The notes: a model not told the origin generated them from the sequence alone. DNA of 64,000 bases from Stomoxys calcitrans (GCF_963082655.1 NC_081552.1:186691409-186755408); one strand, 5' to 3'. Positions 31,073 through 43,113 are shown, counted from the stretch's first letter. Translations and numbers: made by a program.

Positions 31073-32931
31073 CAAAATTCGTAAAGTTCGACCGGGCCAC
31101 CACCTCAGGTATATATGTAAACAACCTTTTTCATAATCGGGTGAAAAATGCAAAATGTATGCCCCATAGCAGCTTTATCGAAATATGGTCCGATTTGGAG
31201 CAAATACGATACGGGTATTGGGAGGACTTATAATGGTCTTTTTGCTAGCCATATCTGAATATAGACCGAACTGAAACATATACGACACAGATGTCGAAAA
31301 GCCTAACAAAAATCAACGTCAAAATTCAGCGATAACGAATTATAAATGTACCTTTTATGGCGCCAAGTCTTTAAATCGAGTGATCGGTCTATATGGCAGC
31401 TATATCCAAGTCTAGATCGATCTGAGCCAAATTCCAGGAAGATGTCGAGTGGCATAAGTTAAATCACTGTCCCAAAGTTTGGCAAAATCGGACAAAAAAT
31501 GCGTCTTTTATGGGCCCACGACTTTAATCGAAAAATCGGTTTATATGGCAGCTATATCCATATCTGAATCGAACTGGACAAACTTGGGCAAAGTGTTGAA
31601 GGGCCTAACAGAACTCACAAATTTGAAAAAAAAAATCGGATAATAAATGTGGCTTTCAGCAGTCAAAGATCCTATATCGGCGGATCGCTCTATATGGAGG
31701 CTATATCAAGATATAATCCGAAATAGCCCATCTTCGAACTTTACCTGCTTATGAACAAACAAGTAAAAGCGTGCTAAATTCGGACGGGCCGAATCTTATA
31801 TACCCTCCACCATGGATCGCATTTGTCGAGTTCTTTTCCCGGCATCTCTTTTTCGGCAAAAAAAAAGGCTAAAAGAAAAGATTTGCTCTGCTAATATGTT
31901 CGGACCACAATTAAATTATATGTTGGATACCTGTGTAATATGTCAGCCAATTCGAATAAGGATTGCACCCTTTGGGAGCTCAAGAAGTAATATAGAGAGA
32001 TCGATTTATATGAGAGCTGATGTGAACCTTATTTGGCACAGTTGTTGAAAGTCATAATAAAATACCTCATGCAAAATTTCAGCCAAATATGATGGGAATT
32101 GCGCCCTCTAGAAGCTCAAGACGTCAAGTCCCCAGATCGGTTTATATGACATCTATATCAGGTTATAGACCGATTTAAACCATACTTGACACAGTTGTTA
32201 GATTTCATAACAAAATACTTCGTGAAAAATTTCATTCAAATCGGATAAGAATTGCGCCCTCTATTGGCTCAAGAAGTCAAGATTCAAGATCGGTTTATAT
32301 GTCAGCTATATCAGGTTATCTACCGATTTCAACCATACTTGGCACAGTTGTTGGAGGTCATAGCGGAACACGTCGTGCAAAATTTCATTCCAATTGGAAA
32401 AGAATTGCGCCCCTAGAGGTTCAAGAAGTCAAGACCCAAGATCGGTTTATAGGGCAGCTACATCAAAACATGAACCGATATGGCCCATTTACAATACCAT
32501 CCGACAGTCACTAATAAAAGTATTCTTCGAAAGTTAACATGCTTTCGACAGACCGACGGACGAACGGACGGGCGGACAGACGGACGGACACGGCCAGATC
32601 GACATGAAATGTCACGACGATCAGGAACATATATACTTTATGGGGTCTCAGACGAATATTTCGAGTAGTTACAAACAGAATGACGAAATTAGTATATCCC
32701 CATCCTATGGTGGAGAGTATAAAAATTTGTGCAAAGTCTCAGCTGAATATCTCTCTTTTTAAAGACTGTAGCGTGATTTCAACAGACAGACGGACGGACA
32801 TGGCTAAGTCGTCATAGATTTTTACACTGATCAAGAATATATGTACTTTATAGGGTCGGATATGGATATTTCGATGTGTTGCAAACGGAATGACAAAAAG
32901 AAAAAAACCCCATCTTTCGGTGGTTGATATA
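31073..32931 (-). mobile_element. DTR-2 element interrupted by DTR-1
   Basis: The left part, 31073-31757, has a degraded hairpin (AAGTTCGACCGGGCC) and subterminal repeat, the tail and about four units up to ACCTGCTTATGAACAAA. The right part, 32726-32931, resumes with TTTGTGCAAAGTCTCAGCTG, the GACGGAC run, TATATGTACTTTATAGGGTCG and CTTTCGGTGGTTGATATAAA. The join restores the usual DTR-2 order (TTATGGACAAAAAAAGAATC then GTGCAAAG), with a few bases lost. Confidence 0.82.
31758..32725 (-). mobile_element. DTR-1 element nested in DTR-2
   Basis: AACAAGTAAAAGCGTGCTAAA, imperfect hairpin (TTCGGACGGGCCGAA), CCCTCCACCATGG, about four units, microsatellite with mixed GACGGAC/GGGCGGAC repeats (32555-32590), TATATACTTTATGGGG, and CATCCTATGGTGGAGAGTAT. 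Confidence 0.87.
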
Positions 32932-32959
32932 AAAATTGTGAGCAAATCTTTGAAAATCT

Positions 32960-33215
32960 CTGATAACTATAGACGAACATATATGAATCTGAACCGATTT
33001 CGATTTAAGTTGTCCTACATTTTAAAAAGATCCTGTGATAAATGTGCTTCGAAGGCCATATTTAAATCTGAACCGATTTTTTTCAGACTCAATAGGCTAC
33101 GGATCAAGACCAATTCAAAGCGTGTTAAGTTCAGAGGAGCGAATCTTGTACACCCTCCACCATGGATCGCATTTGTCAAGTTCTTTGGATGGCTTCTCTT
33201 AAAAGGCAGAAATCA
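32960..33215 (-). repeat. DTR-3-like and DTR-1 end fragments
   Basis: 32960-33110 holds degenerate phrases like DTR-3 (AATCTGAACCGATTTTTTTC). 33111-33215 is a worn DTR-1 hairpin end (AAAGCGTGTTAAGTTCAG, CACCCTCCACCATGGATCGC, GGCTTCTCTTAAAAGGC). The hairpin itself is destroyed. Confidence 0.55.
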
Positions 33216-33224
33216 AACAAACTA

Positions 33225-33545
33225 AAATATGTTAAGTTCGGCCGTGATGAACTTTGGATGCCCACCACCATGGATATATTAATCAAACCACCACCATGGA
33301 TATAAATATTCATCATACTCCACTACCATATCCATAGTTAAATCTAAGTAGTGGTGTCAAGAACTCTTATACAATTAACAATTTCAGCGAAATCTACCAA
33401 TAAATCCGAAATCTAGCAGAATTACCACATCGGTCTGCATGGATTGGAACAACTCACTCTTTTAAATTTCAGCGGAATCGGGTAATAAATAAAGCTTTTA
33501 TGGGCTTCAGACCCTTAACTAGCAGATCGGACTATATAGCAGCTA
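33225..33545 (-). repeat. Diverged DTR-2-like fragment
   Basis: Starts with TATGTTAAGTTCGGCCGTGA, GGATGCCCACCACCATGG and a small duplication (CACCACCATGGATATA at about 33263 and 33290). It then has a unit with the AATAAATAAAGCTTTTATGG variant that also marks the 55.98-57.6 kb copy, which suggests a separate DTR-2 subfamily. Confidence 0.6.
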
Positions 33546-33547
33546 TA

Positions 33548-33635
33548 TAGAAACACATCAATGAGTGCTGTCCGATTCAAGTTAAAACTCAACAATGATG
33601 AGGGTCCTACCTTTAATAGCCGAGACTATGGTTTA
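33548..33635 (-). repeat. SINE body fragment
   Basis: CACATCAATGAGTGCTGTCC, GATTCAAGTTAAAACTCAAC and TAGCCGAGAC match the SINE body seen at 11.8 and 41.4 kb, on the minus strand. Head absent. Confidence 0.6.
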
Positions 33636-33844
33636 CACGAGGGCTTTTACTGACCAAAAGTCCTTACGCTCGAAATACAGAGAGAAGAGTTGTTATATAA
33701 GTTGTTTGATATTCTAAATGAAATATTCTAAACTATTACATCACAAATTTTAACCCTCATCCAATCACTGTACTCTTTGGGAGCCTATATTAAATACTTT
33801 AACTTTAATTTAATCAAATTACCACTTTTTCCTTTTCCAAATTT

Positions 33845-34480
33845 ATTATATTCATCACCATAGGATGGGGGTATACTAATCTAGTCATTCCGTTTGTAAC
33901 AACTCGAAATATTGGGTGAAGACCCCATAAAGTATATTTATTGTTGATTTTGAGTCGATATAGGCATGTCCGTCCGTCCGTCTGTCGAAATTACGATAGC
34001 GGCCGAACGCGTGAAGCTAGCTGCTTGAAGTTTTGCGTAGTTACCAATTACCGACATGGGTCGTTGAGGATTGCAAATGGCCCATATCGGTTTAGATTTG
34101 GATATAGCTACCATATAAACAGATCTCGCGATTTGACTTCTTGAGCCCGTGAAGCCGCAATTTTTTCTCGATTTCGTTTTAGCTTTGCAGATGGTGTTCT
34201 GTTATAACTCGCAATAGCTGTACAAAGTAAGGTGAAAATCGGTCTATAACCTGATATAGCTCCCATATAAACCGATCTACCTATTTGACTTCTTGAGCTC
34301 CTGGAAGCCGCAGTTATTGTCCGATCTAGCCAAAATTTTGGACATAATGTTTAGATATGACTTCTAACAAGTGTACAAAGTACGGTTCAAGTCGGTCTAT
34401 AACTTGATATAGCTCCCTATATATCGATCTCCCGAATTGAGGTTTTGAGCCCCTTGAAGTCACAATTCGGTTCCTAGAAG
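33845..34480 (+). repeat. Diverged DTR-1 subfamily element, 3'-truncated
   Basis: CACCATAGGATGGGGGTATA, core with TATATTTATTGTTGATTTTG, short microsatellite (GTCCGTCCGTCCGTCTG) and three to four 153-bp-type units of a variant (GAAGCCGCAATT, CTCCCATATAAACCG). No hairpin end. It ends near 34480-34540, where it is replaced by unrelated sequence. Confidence 0.72.
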
Positions 34481-34561
34481 CTTTAATGTTTGCTGGTTTA
34501 ACAGAAGTTTGGTATGTAGAATAAATTTATGCCCTTCACCTATACTTATATTATATAAATT

Positions 34562-34837
34562 ACTAGCCGAACCCGGCCCGCTCCGCTGCGCCTTCTTTAA
34601 GTCTCCAATATCTTTTTAGGGTGGGGAAACTTCGCCCTGAATGCGGATATCGAAATCGTGCCATTGTAGCCGATGACGCTGAACTCTTTTGAGTTTCGGC
34701 GAGAACGTCGGACAAAGCGGTGTTTGTCCCCTCTTAATGTTGGCGACAATTGTGAGGTAAAATTCCATGCATGATCATTTAAAAAATTTTCCCCAAACTG
34801 GTGTCCCACTGCGGGATGCCGTTCGGACTCGGTTATA
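34562..34837 (+). repeat. Fold-back-family terminus joined to a SINE
   Basis: ACTAGCCGAACCCGGCCCGC and CTCCGCTGCGCCTTCTTTAA form a terminus also seen at 41.13 kb and, inverted, at 45.8 kb. At about 34664 (GTGCCATTGTAG) it changes to SINE sequence (GATGACGCTGAA, GGCGAGAACGTC, CCTCTTAATGTTGGCGAC, TTCGGACTCGGTTATA). The SINE is cut by the next DTR-2 copy. The 41.2 kb copy has the same terminus-to-SINE junction. Confidence 0.65.
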
Positions 34838-36223
34838 AACAAGTAAAAAGGCGTTTAGTTCGGCCGGGCCGAACTTTGGATACCCACCACCTCGGGTATA
34901 TATGTAAACCACCTTCCATCAAAATCCGGTGAAAATTGCATACCTGATGTCCCATAGCAGTTATATCGAAATATGTTCCGTTGTGAACAAGTCATTGTTC
35001 AATTGTGTATAACAAAATATTGGTCTTTTAAGTAGCTGTATCTAAAAATAAACCGATCTGAACCATATACGACACAAATGTCGAAGAGCCTAACATAAGT
35101 CACTGTGTCAAATTTCAGTCAAATCGGATTATAAATGCGCCTTTAATGGGCCAAGACCCTAAATCGAGAGATCGGTCTATATGGTTGCTATAACCAAATC
35201 TGGACCAATTTGGGCTAAAATGCAGAAAAATCTCGAAGAGCCTAACTAAACTCACTGTCTCAAATTTCAGCGACATCAGACAATAAATGCGTCTTTTATG
35301 GCCCCAAAACCTAAAACCTAGATATCGGTCTATATGGCAGCTATATCCAAATCTGGACCGATCTGGGCCAAATTGAAGACAGATGTCGAAGGGCCTAAGA
35401 CAACTCCTTGTCCCAAACTTCAGCAAAATCGGATAATAAATGTGGCTTTTATGGGCTTCGGACCCCAAATCGGAAGAACGGTCTATATGGCAGCTATATC
35501 CAAATCTGAACCGATCTGGGCCAAATTGACGAAGGATGTCGATGGGCCTAACACAATACACTGTCTCGAATTTTATCAAAATCAGATAATAAATATGACT
35601 TTTGTTGGCCTAAGACCTTAAATCGGAGGATCGGTCTATATGGCAGCTATATCCAAATCTGAACCGATCTAGGCAAAATTAACGAAGGAAGTCGAAGGGC
35701 CCAACATAACTCCCTGTCCCAAAATTCAGCAAAATCAGATAATATATGTGGCTTTTATGGGCTTAAGACCCTAAATCGGAGGATCGGTCTATATGGCAGC
35801 TATATCCAAATCTGAACCGATCTAGGCAAAATAACGAAGGAAGTCGAAGGGCCCAACATAACTCCCTGTCCCTAATTTCAGCGAAATCAAATTATAAATG
35901 TGGCTTTTATGGGCCTTAGACCCTAAATTGGAGGATCGGTCTATATGGGGGCTTATCAAAATATAGTCCGACATAGCTCATCTTTCAACTTAACCTGCTT
36001 ATGGACAAAAAAAGAATCTGTGCAAAATTTCAGCTCAATATCTCTATTTTTAAAGACTGTAGCGTGATTTCAACAGACAGACGGACGGACATGTCTAGAT
36101 CGTCTTAGATTTTTACGCTGATCAAGAATATATATACTTTATAGGGTCGGAAATGGATATTTCGATGTGTTGCAAACGGAATGACAAAATGAATATACCC
36201 TCATCCTTCGGTAGTGGGTATAA
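34838..36223 (-). mobile_element. DTR-2 element
   Basis: AACAAGTAAAAAGGCG, hairpin (TTCGGCCGGGCCGAA), GGATACCCACCACCTCGGG, tail, about six very regular units (the CGGTCTATATGG motif steps by 153 bases at about 35326, 35479, 35632 and 35785), GACAGACGGACGGACATG, TATATATACTTTATAGGGTCG, and CCTTCGGTAGTGGGTATAAC. Complete at both ends; it interrupts a SINE. Confidence 0.9.
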
Positions 36224-36331
36224 CAAACATACAAACAAACACAAATTGAATTTTATATATCGACAATTAAAGAGTTTTTAGTGAAATACCATGCTACGAA
36301 TATAGTATATCACTTGACTAATTGTTTAAAA
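36224..36331 (+). repeat. Fold-back-family subterminal fragment
   Basis: TCGACAATTAAAGAG, TTTAGTGAAATACCATGCTA and AGTATATCACTTGACTAA match the reverse complement of about 45695-45765, just inside the right end of the 41-46 kb element. Only about 85 bases are recognisable. Confidence 0.65.
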
Positions 36332-37590
36332 TACAAGTAAAAGCGTGCTAAGTTCGGCCGGGCCGAATCTTACATACCCTCCACCATGGATCGCATTTGC
36401 CGAGTTCTTCTCCCGGCATCTCTTCTTAGGCAAAAATGGATATAAGAAAAGATTTGCTCTGCTATAATTATATTATTTCATGTTGGAGACCTGTGTAAAA
36501 TGTCAGCCAATTCAAATAAGAATTGCGCCCTTTAGGGGCTCAAGAAGTAAAATAGAGAGATCGATTTATATGGGAGCTGTATCGGGCTATAGACCGATTT
36601 AGATCATAATAAACACGTATGTTGATGGTCATGAGAGGATCCGAAATTTCCAAATTCAAAATTTCAGGCAAATCGGATAATAATTGCTACCACTAGAGGC
36701 TTAAGAAGTCAAGATCCCAGATAGAATTATATGACAGCTATATCAGGAATAAAATACGTCTTGCAAAATTTCAGCCAAATCGGATAAGAATTGCGCACTC
36801 TAGAGGCTCAAGAAGTCAAGACCCAAGATCGGTTGATATGGCAGCTTTATCAGGTTATGGACCGATTTGAATCATACTTGTCACATTTATTGGATATATG
36901 TATCATAACAAAACACGTCGTGCAAAATTTCACTTCAATTGGATAAGAATTGCGCACTCTAGAGGCTAAAGAAGTCAAGACCCAAGATCGGTTGATATGG
37001 CAGCTATATCAGGTTATAGACCGATTTGAACAATACTTGGCACAGTTGTTGGATATCATAACAAAACACGTCGTGCAAATTTTCATTCCAATCGGATAAG
37101 AATTGCGCACTCTAGAGGCTCAAGACGTCAAGACCCAAGATCGGTTTATATGGCAGCTATATTAGGTTATAGACCGATTTGAATCATACTTGGCAAAGTT
37201 GTCGGATATCATAATAAAACACGTCGTGCAAAATTTCATTCCAATCGGATAAGAATTGCGCCCTCTAGAGGCTCAAGAAGTCAAGACCCAAGATCGGTTT
37301 ATATGGCAGCTATATCAAAACATGGACCGATATGGCCCATTTACAATTCCAACCGACTTACACTAATAAGAAGTATTTGTGCAAAATTTCCAGCGGCTAG
37401 CTTTACTCCTTCGGAAGTTAGCGTGCTTTCGACAGACAGACAGACGGACGGACGGACAGACGGACGGACATGGCTAGATCGACATAAAATTTCACGACGA
37501 TCAAGAATATATATACTTTATGGGGTCTCAGACGAAGATTTCGAGTAGTTACAATCAGAATGACGAAATTAGTATACCCCCCATCTTTTA
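36332..37590 (-). mobile_element. DTR-1 element, microsatellite end clipped
   Basis: ACAAGTAAAAGCGTGCTAAG, hairpin, CCCTCCACCATGG, about six units, GACGGAC run (37441-37470), TATATATACTTTATGGGG. It stops at ATACCCCCCATCTTTTA without the final GGTGGAGGGTATA, so the 5' subterminal repeat is lost. Confidence 0.86.
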
Positions 37591-37984
37591 GTTGTTTCTT
37601 TTTTCGTGTTTACTGATAGGTCATAGACAATGTCATTACGAATTATTATTGCAAACATACACAAAAAGCCGACAGTCGTTTTCATCGAGAGAATCACATG
37701 GGAATTACGAAGAAGAACAGTGGTGGCAAATGTGCAGCAATGTCACTTGAGACAATGCTTCCATTTACACTTTATCAAAAGAAGTTCCGATTGGATTGGG
37801 GTTTATTTTTATAAGATGTGGCGATTGTAATAGCGAAGAATAAAATAGTCGCCCGTAAAGAAAATCTCATTAGGTTTGTTATGAGATGCTTATCAACAAA
37901 TGCGAACTATTTATATTAACTCTAATAATAAATAGACTAATTGGAAAGTCATTTACAGGATTTGTATGGTGTAGGATAAAAACA
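37591..37984. other. Unassigned spacer
   Basis: About 390 bases. The longest ORF is 66 codons and resembles nothing I know. Probably low-copy host DNA. Confidence 0.4.
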
Positions 37985-38480
37985 AATACAAGTAACATGT
38001 GCTAGGCTCGGCTGGCCCGAATCTTGGGAAACCATCACCATAGATTAAACTAAAAAAATGTACACAAACGAACTTAGTTGAAGTCCAAATGGGTAACAAA
38101 CGTACAAAAATTTATGAAAAATCAGGCTAAAATAAAAGCAGCTTAGCGCCCTAGAATACTAGTCGGGAGATCGGTTTTATGGGAGCTATATCAGATAATA
38201 TACCACTTTGAACGATACTAACCATGGATTTTGGAAGTCATAACAGAACATTAGTGCAAAATTTTAGACAAATCGGACAACAATTTTGGCCTTCACATGT
38301 CAAATTGCAATATCGGTTTAAAAGGCAGTGATAATAGGTTATAGACCGATTTTAATTATACTTATCATGGATGCAAACTTTCAGTGAATTTTACCACGAA
38401 ACCAAGTCGAAGGACCATATAGACCAGATCGGTCTTTATTTGCATATAGCTGTCATATGTACTGATCTTCCGATATCTTC
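37985..38480 (-). repeat. Old degenerate DTR copy
   Basis: Starts ACAAGTAACATGTGCTAGGC with a worn hairpin (CTCGGCTGGCCCGAATC) and CCATCACCATAG, then about two heavily diverged DTR-1-like units (TCGGTTTTATGGGAGCTATA). From 38420 there is a short stretch of DTR-2 type in the opposite sense (GCATATAGCTGTCATATG). Much older than its neighbours. Confidence 0.55.
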
Positions 38481-38489
38481 CATTCGATA

Positions 38490-39445
38490 AAAATTACTGT
38501 ACCACTATTAATGATAGAACCGATTGGAACTACGATATCCCTGGTAACATAAGTTACATAGACTTCTATACGGATGGTTTCAAACTAAATGACCATGTGA
38601 GCTTTGGGGTGTACTCTAAAGATCTATCACTGGTCATATCGAAAAAGTTACGCGACCACTGCAGTCTGTATCAAGCGGAGATCCTTGCAATTATGGAAGT
38701 GGTGGAATGGCTAAGATGTAATGTCATAACAACGATTGGCATAACTATTTTCTCAGACAGCCAGGCAGCAATTAAATCCCTGGAGAACGTATTTCTGAAC
38801 ACGAAAACCGCCCTCGAATGTCGCAGATCTCTCATCGAGATGGCTGAACAGTTCAAAATTCATCTGCTCTGGGTGCCGGCCGACAGAGATATCCCAGGGA
38901 ATTGTAAAGTGGATGAGCTTGCGAGACTAGAAATTACCTTAAACATTCCAGAGGAACTTGAATCTGTGGGTATGCCTCTAGCGAAAGACAATGAATGATA
39001 GATGGTCACAAAGATGGGGCTGTGAGCATTTCAAAACCATGTGGCCTCATCGAGACTTGAAGAGGTGCACTGCTTTGCTGTCATTGGCTAGAACAGACGT
39101 CTCAATCATTGTGTCCGTCATGACAGTTCACTGTCTAATCGGAAAACATGCTGGCTGTAGAGCTGTAGAGACATCGAGGAAGAAAAGACTATAGAACACC
39201 TTCTGTGTGTGTGTCCTGCACTCGCAGTTAGAAGGAGTTCCACTTTAGGTTCTCACTTCTTAGAGAACCTGTCTGATTTAGCGGATGTGAACATTTGCAA
39301 GTTACTGGGCTTTTTAAAGCGATCTGGATGGTTCAACGGTAGGAAGTAGAAGGCATCTTCCCTTTTCTCTTCCAGTGTTATCACAACGGAGGAAAACGTA
39401 TAAGTGAGTCTGATGGAAGACTGCTACTTAAACCTAACATAACCT
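38490..39445 (+). pseudogene. LINE ORF2 C-terminus with RNase H domain
   Basis: An open frame from about 38500 to 38998 reads DIPGNISYIDFYTDGFKL, SLYQAEILAIMEVVEWL, TIFSDSQAAIKSLEN and LLWVPADRDIPGNCKVDELA. These are the ordered RNase H motifs with D (YTDG), E (QAEI), D (SDSQ) and the last D (KVDELA). The usual PGH has become PAD, so the histidine is lost. The next frame (38991-39194) gives LARTDVSIIVSVMT, then a frameshift leads into the CCHC-like tail. Same family as the LINE at 12.0-12.5 kb: an RNase H-bearing non-LTR retrotransposon (I/LOA type). 5'-truncated and dead. Confidence 0.82.
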
Positions 39446-39616
39446 ATACCACCCCTATCCCATGGCGAAGGATATACAAAATTTATAAAATGTTAATAAC
39501 TTGTATGTTTATGCAAAGAAAATGAATATGTTTATTTCAGTACTTTTATGGCCTCATCATCATTTTAAACGAGATTCATTGTTTTGTTGTTTCTCAAGTA
39601 TATATTGTAATATTTA

Positions 39617-39853
39617 TTGGGTTGCCCAAAAAGTAATTGCGGATTTTTCATATAGTAGGCGTTGACAAATTTTTTCACAGCTTGTGACTCTGTAATTGCA
39701 TTCTTTCTTCTGTCAGTTATCAGCTGTTTCCTTTAGCTTGCTTTAGAAAAAAAGTGTAAAAAAATTATATTTGATTAAAGTTCATTCTAAGTTTTATTAA
39801 AAATGCATTTGCTTTCTTTTAAAAAATCCGCAATTACTTTTTGGGCAACCCAA
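39617..39853. mobile_element. Mariner deletion derivative (MITE), 237 bp
   Basis: Perfect inverted ends TTGGGTTGCCCAAAAAGTAA (extending through TTGCGGATTTTT), flanked by TA on both sides (39615-39616 and 39854-39855). Interior phrases (CTTCTGTCAGTTATCAGCTG, ATTAAAGTTCATTCTAAG) match the ends of the larger mariner at 43.1-44.1 kb, so it is an internally deleted copy of that family. From memory the ends resemble human Hsmar1/MADE1 ends, which hints at the cecropia group. No coding content. Confidence 0.92.
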
Positions 39854-40500
39854 TAGAATGTGTTTTTTCAGTTCATAAAAAGTACAATCATACATGTATA
39901 TACACACAAGCTCTTCAAAACACGTTAGCCTGTATTTGTTTGCTTGCATACATACCCTAATATGGCTAAAGATTCCTTTCATTGTATACAACAAGGATAC
40001 AAAAGTCAGTTGGCACATATACTCAAATGGATTTTACAATCAGATCGAATCACATTGGTATTGATATAAAATAATACAGGTTTATTATATATATGTATGA
40101 GTACGTGTGTGTGTTTGAGTGAGTATCTCGGTAGGTATATAAATAATTCTCTGCTATATAAATAATTCATTAGTGCATAAATACATATATAAGTCCGGTT
40201 TGGATATGATGCCTAGAAAATGAAAAGCAAGGAAACATATTTTATTCATGTAAAGTGAACGGGTTTTTGAAATCCTATATATGACAAATTCTTATTAAAG
40301 AGGAGTAAATTTAACACAAGTAATGTGAGGCAAACGTACGATGTCCACTATATAATACCTTACCGATGATGTTAGAAAGCACTGGACTCAGAACTGCGGA
40401 GTCGGAGTATTGCACTCGGAGTGGAGCAATTTTACCTGGAATCGGTGTCGAGAAAAATATTTCGAGTCTCACTCCGGACAAGCAGTAAATTATATTTAAA
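39854..40500. other. Low-copy AT-rich spacer
   Basis: Contains short TATA and GTGTGTGT patches near 40085-40115. At about 40316-40380 there is a weak DTR-3-like hairpin-end phrase (ACAAGTAATGTGAGGCAAAC, CACTATATAATACC), followed by GGAGTCGGAGT-rich sequence. No gene recognised. Confidence 0.4.
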
Positions 40501-41134
40501 AACAAATAAAAAGTCGTAAAGTTCGGCCGGGCCGTTCTTTGGATACCCACCACCTCGGGTATGTAAACCACCTTTCGTCTGAATACGGTGAAAAATGCAT
40601 AGCTTATGCCCCATAGCAGCTATATCGAAATTATTTCCGATTTGGACCAAATACTTAGTCATTCAAATACAAATACAAGTCATTGTTCAATTGTGTATGA
40701 CAAAATATTGGTCTTTTTAGTAGCTATATCTAAAAATAAACCGATCTGAACCATAAACGACACGAAAGTCAAAAAGCCTAACATAAGACACTGTGTTAAA
40801 TTTCACTGAAATCGGATTATAAATAAATGCGCCTTTTATGGGGCCAAGACTTAAAATCGAGATATCGGTCTATATGGCAGCTGTATTCAAATCTGGAAAA
40901 ATGTCGAAGAGTCTAAGAAGAATGTTGAAGGGCCCAACTTAACTCACAGTCCCAAATTTCGGCGACATCGGACAATAAATACGATCTATACGGCAGCTAT
41001 ATCCAAATCTGGACCAATCTGGGTCAATTTGAAGAGGAATGTGGAAGGGCCTTGCACAACTCACTGTCCCAAATTTTTGCATAGTCGGACAATATGCGCC
41101 TTTTATGGGTCCAAGACCTTAAATCGAGAGATCG
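40501..41134 (-). repeat. DTR-2 element, truncated
   Basis: AACAAATAAAAAGTCG, hairpin arm (AAGTTCGGCCGGGCCG), GGATACCCACCACCTCGGG, tail, then about two rearranged units. It is cut at AAATCGAGAGATCGG, where the fold-back-family element begins. Core and microsatellite absent. Confidence 0.82.
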
Positions 41135-41217
41135 GCGCTTCGCTGCGCCTTCTTTAACTCTCTAATATCTTTTTAGGGTGAGGACACTTCGCCATGAATG
41201 TGAATATCGAATTCGTG

Positions 41218-41480
41218 CCATTGTAGCATATGTCCGCCTATGACGCTGAAAGCCTGCGTTCGAATCCTATCGAGAACATCTGACAAAATCTAAAGCAGTG
41301 GTTATCGCCTCTTAATGCTGGTAACATTTGCGAGATACCATGCCATGCATGGTCCTGAAAAAATTCTAATCAATGTGTTCGGACTCGGCCATAAAAAAAG
41401 GTCCCTTATCATTGAGTTTAAACTTGAATTGGAGAGCACTCATTGATATGTGAGAAGTTTGCTCCTGCTCGATTCTTAGG
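41218..41480 (+). repeat. tRNA-derived SINE segment
   Basis: CATATGTCCGCCTATGACGC, B-box-like GCGTTCGAATCC, CGAGAACATC, CTTAATGCTGGTAACATTTG, TTCGGACTCGGCCATAAA and CACTCATTGATATGTGAGAA: the longest SINE copy here. The A-box region is shortened (GTAGCATATG). It joins the fold-back terminus at GTGCCATTGTAG, as at 34.66 kb. Confidence 0.72.
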
Positions 41481-42189
41481 CAAATTTTTACTCTACTCCC
41501 AACTGCAGATATTGAGACCGTTCTAAGCTGTATATCAATTTGGCGGATTTTGGACGGCCCCCGAGGCATCATACAATAGAAATCATGTTTTGGTGCCTGT
41601 AAGAGTGCAAAAAAATTTCGAACGAATTGCATCACCCATCTCCTAGATCTGGTGTTTTTAAAAATAAGGATATTGAGAAGTGCTTTGTAGGGGAGGGATG
41701 GCATCTCAGACATTTCGACTCAAATATGTATATCAAATTCGTGCTACACTCCCAAATCCCTTTAATTTGAGCCCCATATTGCCATGGTCGGTAAATATGA
41801 ATCGTTTGGAGGGTGTTTTGGAGCTGGGGCGGCCACTGGTTCATTTGTTCTTTACTCCAAAATACCGTTGATTTGAGCTCCATATTGCCATAGTCGGATA
41901 TGAAGTTCTATTTGAGTCTCATATTGTCATAATGGGTCAATTACCTTTTTGACATATTTGTAGGAGAGAAAGCGCCACTTGGACTTGAACGCAAATTTTA
42001 ATATCATATTCGTAATCTACTCCCAAATACCTCTCATTTGAGTCCCATGAAGCTATGGTCACCTAATATCCCCATTTCGTGGTATTACGTGAAATTATTT
42101 TTTTATGCCATATTTGTAATCTAATGCCGAATACTTTTCATTTGAGTCCCATATTGACATGAAAGTGTAATATGTCTGTTTAGAGGAGT

Positions 42190-42365
42190 TTTGGCATTGG
42201 GACTCGTGGGATCGTGCCATAAAGCATATTATTGCTCCACTGGGAGATAAAGGGTGAATCCTAGGGCGCGCCCGTGCGGCCACTATCGCCCCTATCTTCA
42301 CATTATTCGAAGCCCCCTCAATATCCAAGAAGGCCATTCTGTCGAGACGCCCATTTGTCGGACCA
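42190..42365 (-). pseudogene. LINE reverse-transcriptase scrap
   Basis: A minus-strand frame reads RMAFLDIEGASNNVKIGAIV. AFLDIEGAFNN-type sequence is the first catalytic aspartate motif (motif A) of Jockey/I-type RTs (family memory). Only about 20-30 residues are convincing; the rest (RARPRIHPLSPSGAIICF) is not recognised. It lies at the centre between the inverted arms. Confidence 0.55.
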
Positions 42366-43113
42366 AGTGTTAGGGGGACCACCCCAAGCCGCAAAACACC
42401 CCTAAATCGGACATATTTACCGACCATGGCAATATGGGACTCAAATGAAAGGTATTTGCGAGTACAATACGAATCCGATATCCAAATGTGGGACCACGTT
42501 TCTGGGGGGTGGAACCCTTCCCCAAAACACCCCCCAAACAGGACTTATTTACTGACCATGGGAATATGGGGCTTAAATTAAACGGCATTTGAATGGAGAA
42601 TTAGAATCGGATATCCAAATATGGGACCAAGTGTTTGCAGGGCCGCCTCTCCCCAAAATATCCCCCAAAGGGGACAAATTTACGACCATAGCCATATGGA
42701 GCTCAAATGAAAGGTCTTTGGGAGTAAAGCACGAATCTGATATCAATATTTGGGAAAAGTGTCTATGGGGCCACCCCACCCCCACAACATCACCCAAATA
42801 GTAAGTATTTCCTGACTTTTGCAATATGAGGCCCAAATAAGAGAGTTTTTAGAGTGGAACACGAATCCGATATCTATTTTCAAGGCCAGTTCACTAAGTG
42901 GCCGCACATCCCCAAAACACGCCCAAGCCGGTCATGTTTGCCGACTATGGAAATATGGGGCTCAAATTAAAGTTATTTGGGAGTAGAGCACGTATCTGAT
43001 ATCAACATTAGGGACCAACTGTCTGGGGGACGTCCCACAACCATAACAACCCCCAAATAGTGTGTATTTGCTCACCAAGACAATTTGGGTCGCAAAGAGA
43101 GTGGAACTAAATA

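Noticed and set aside
33941..34144. Short ORF with RHVRPSVCR
   Set aside because: Falls in the core and microsatellite of a diverged DTR-1 copy.
37630..37830. 66-codon ORF beginning MSLRIIIANIHKKP
   Set aside because: No family match and no surrounding gene structure; treated as chance in a low-copy spacer.
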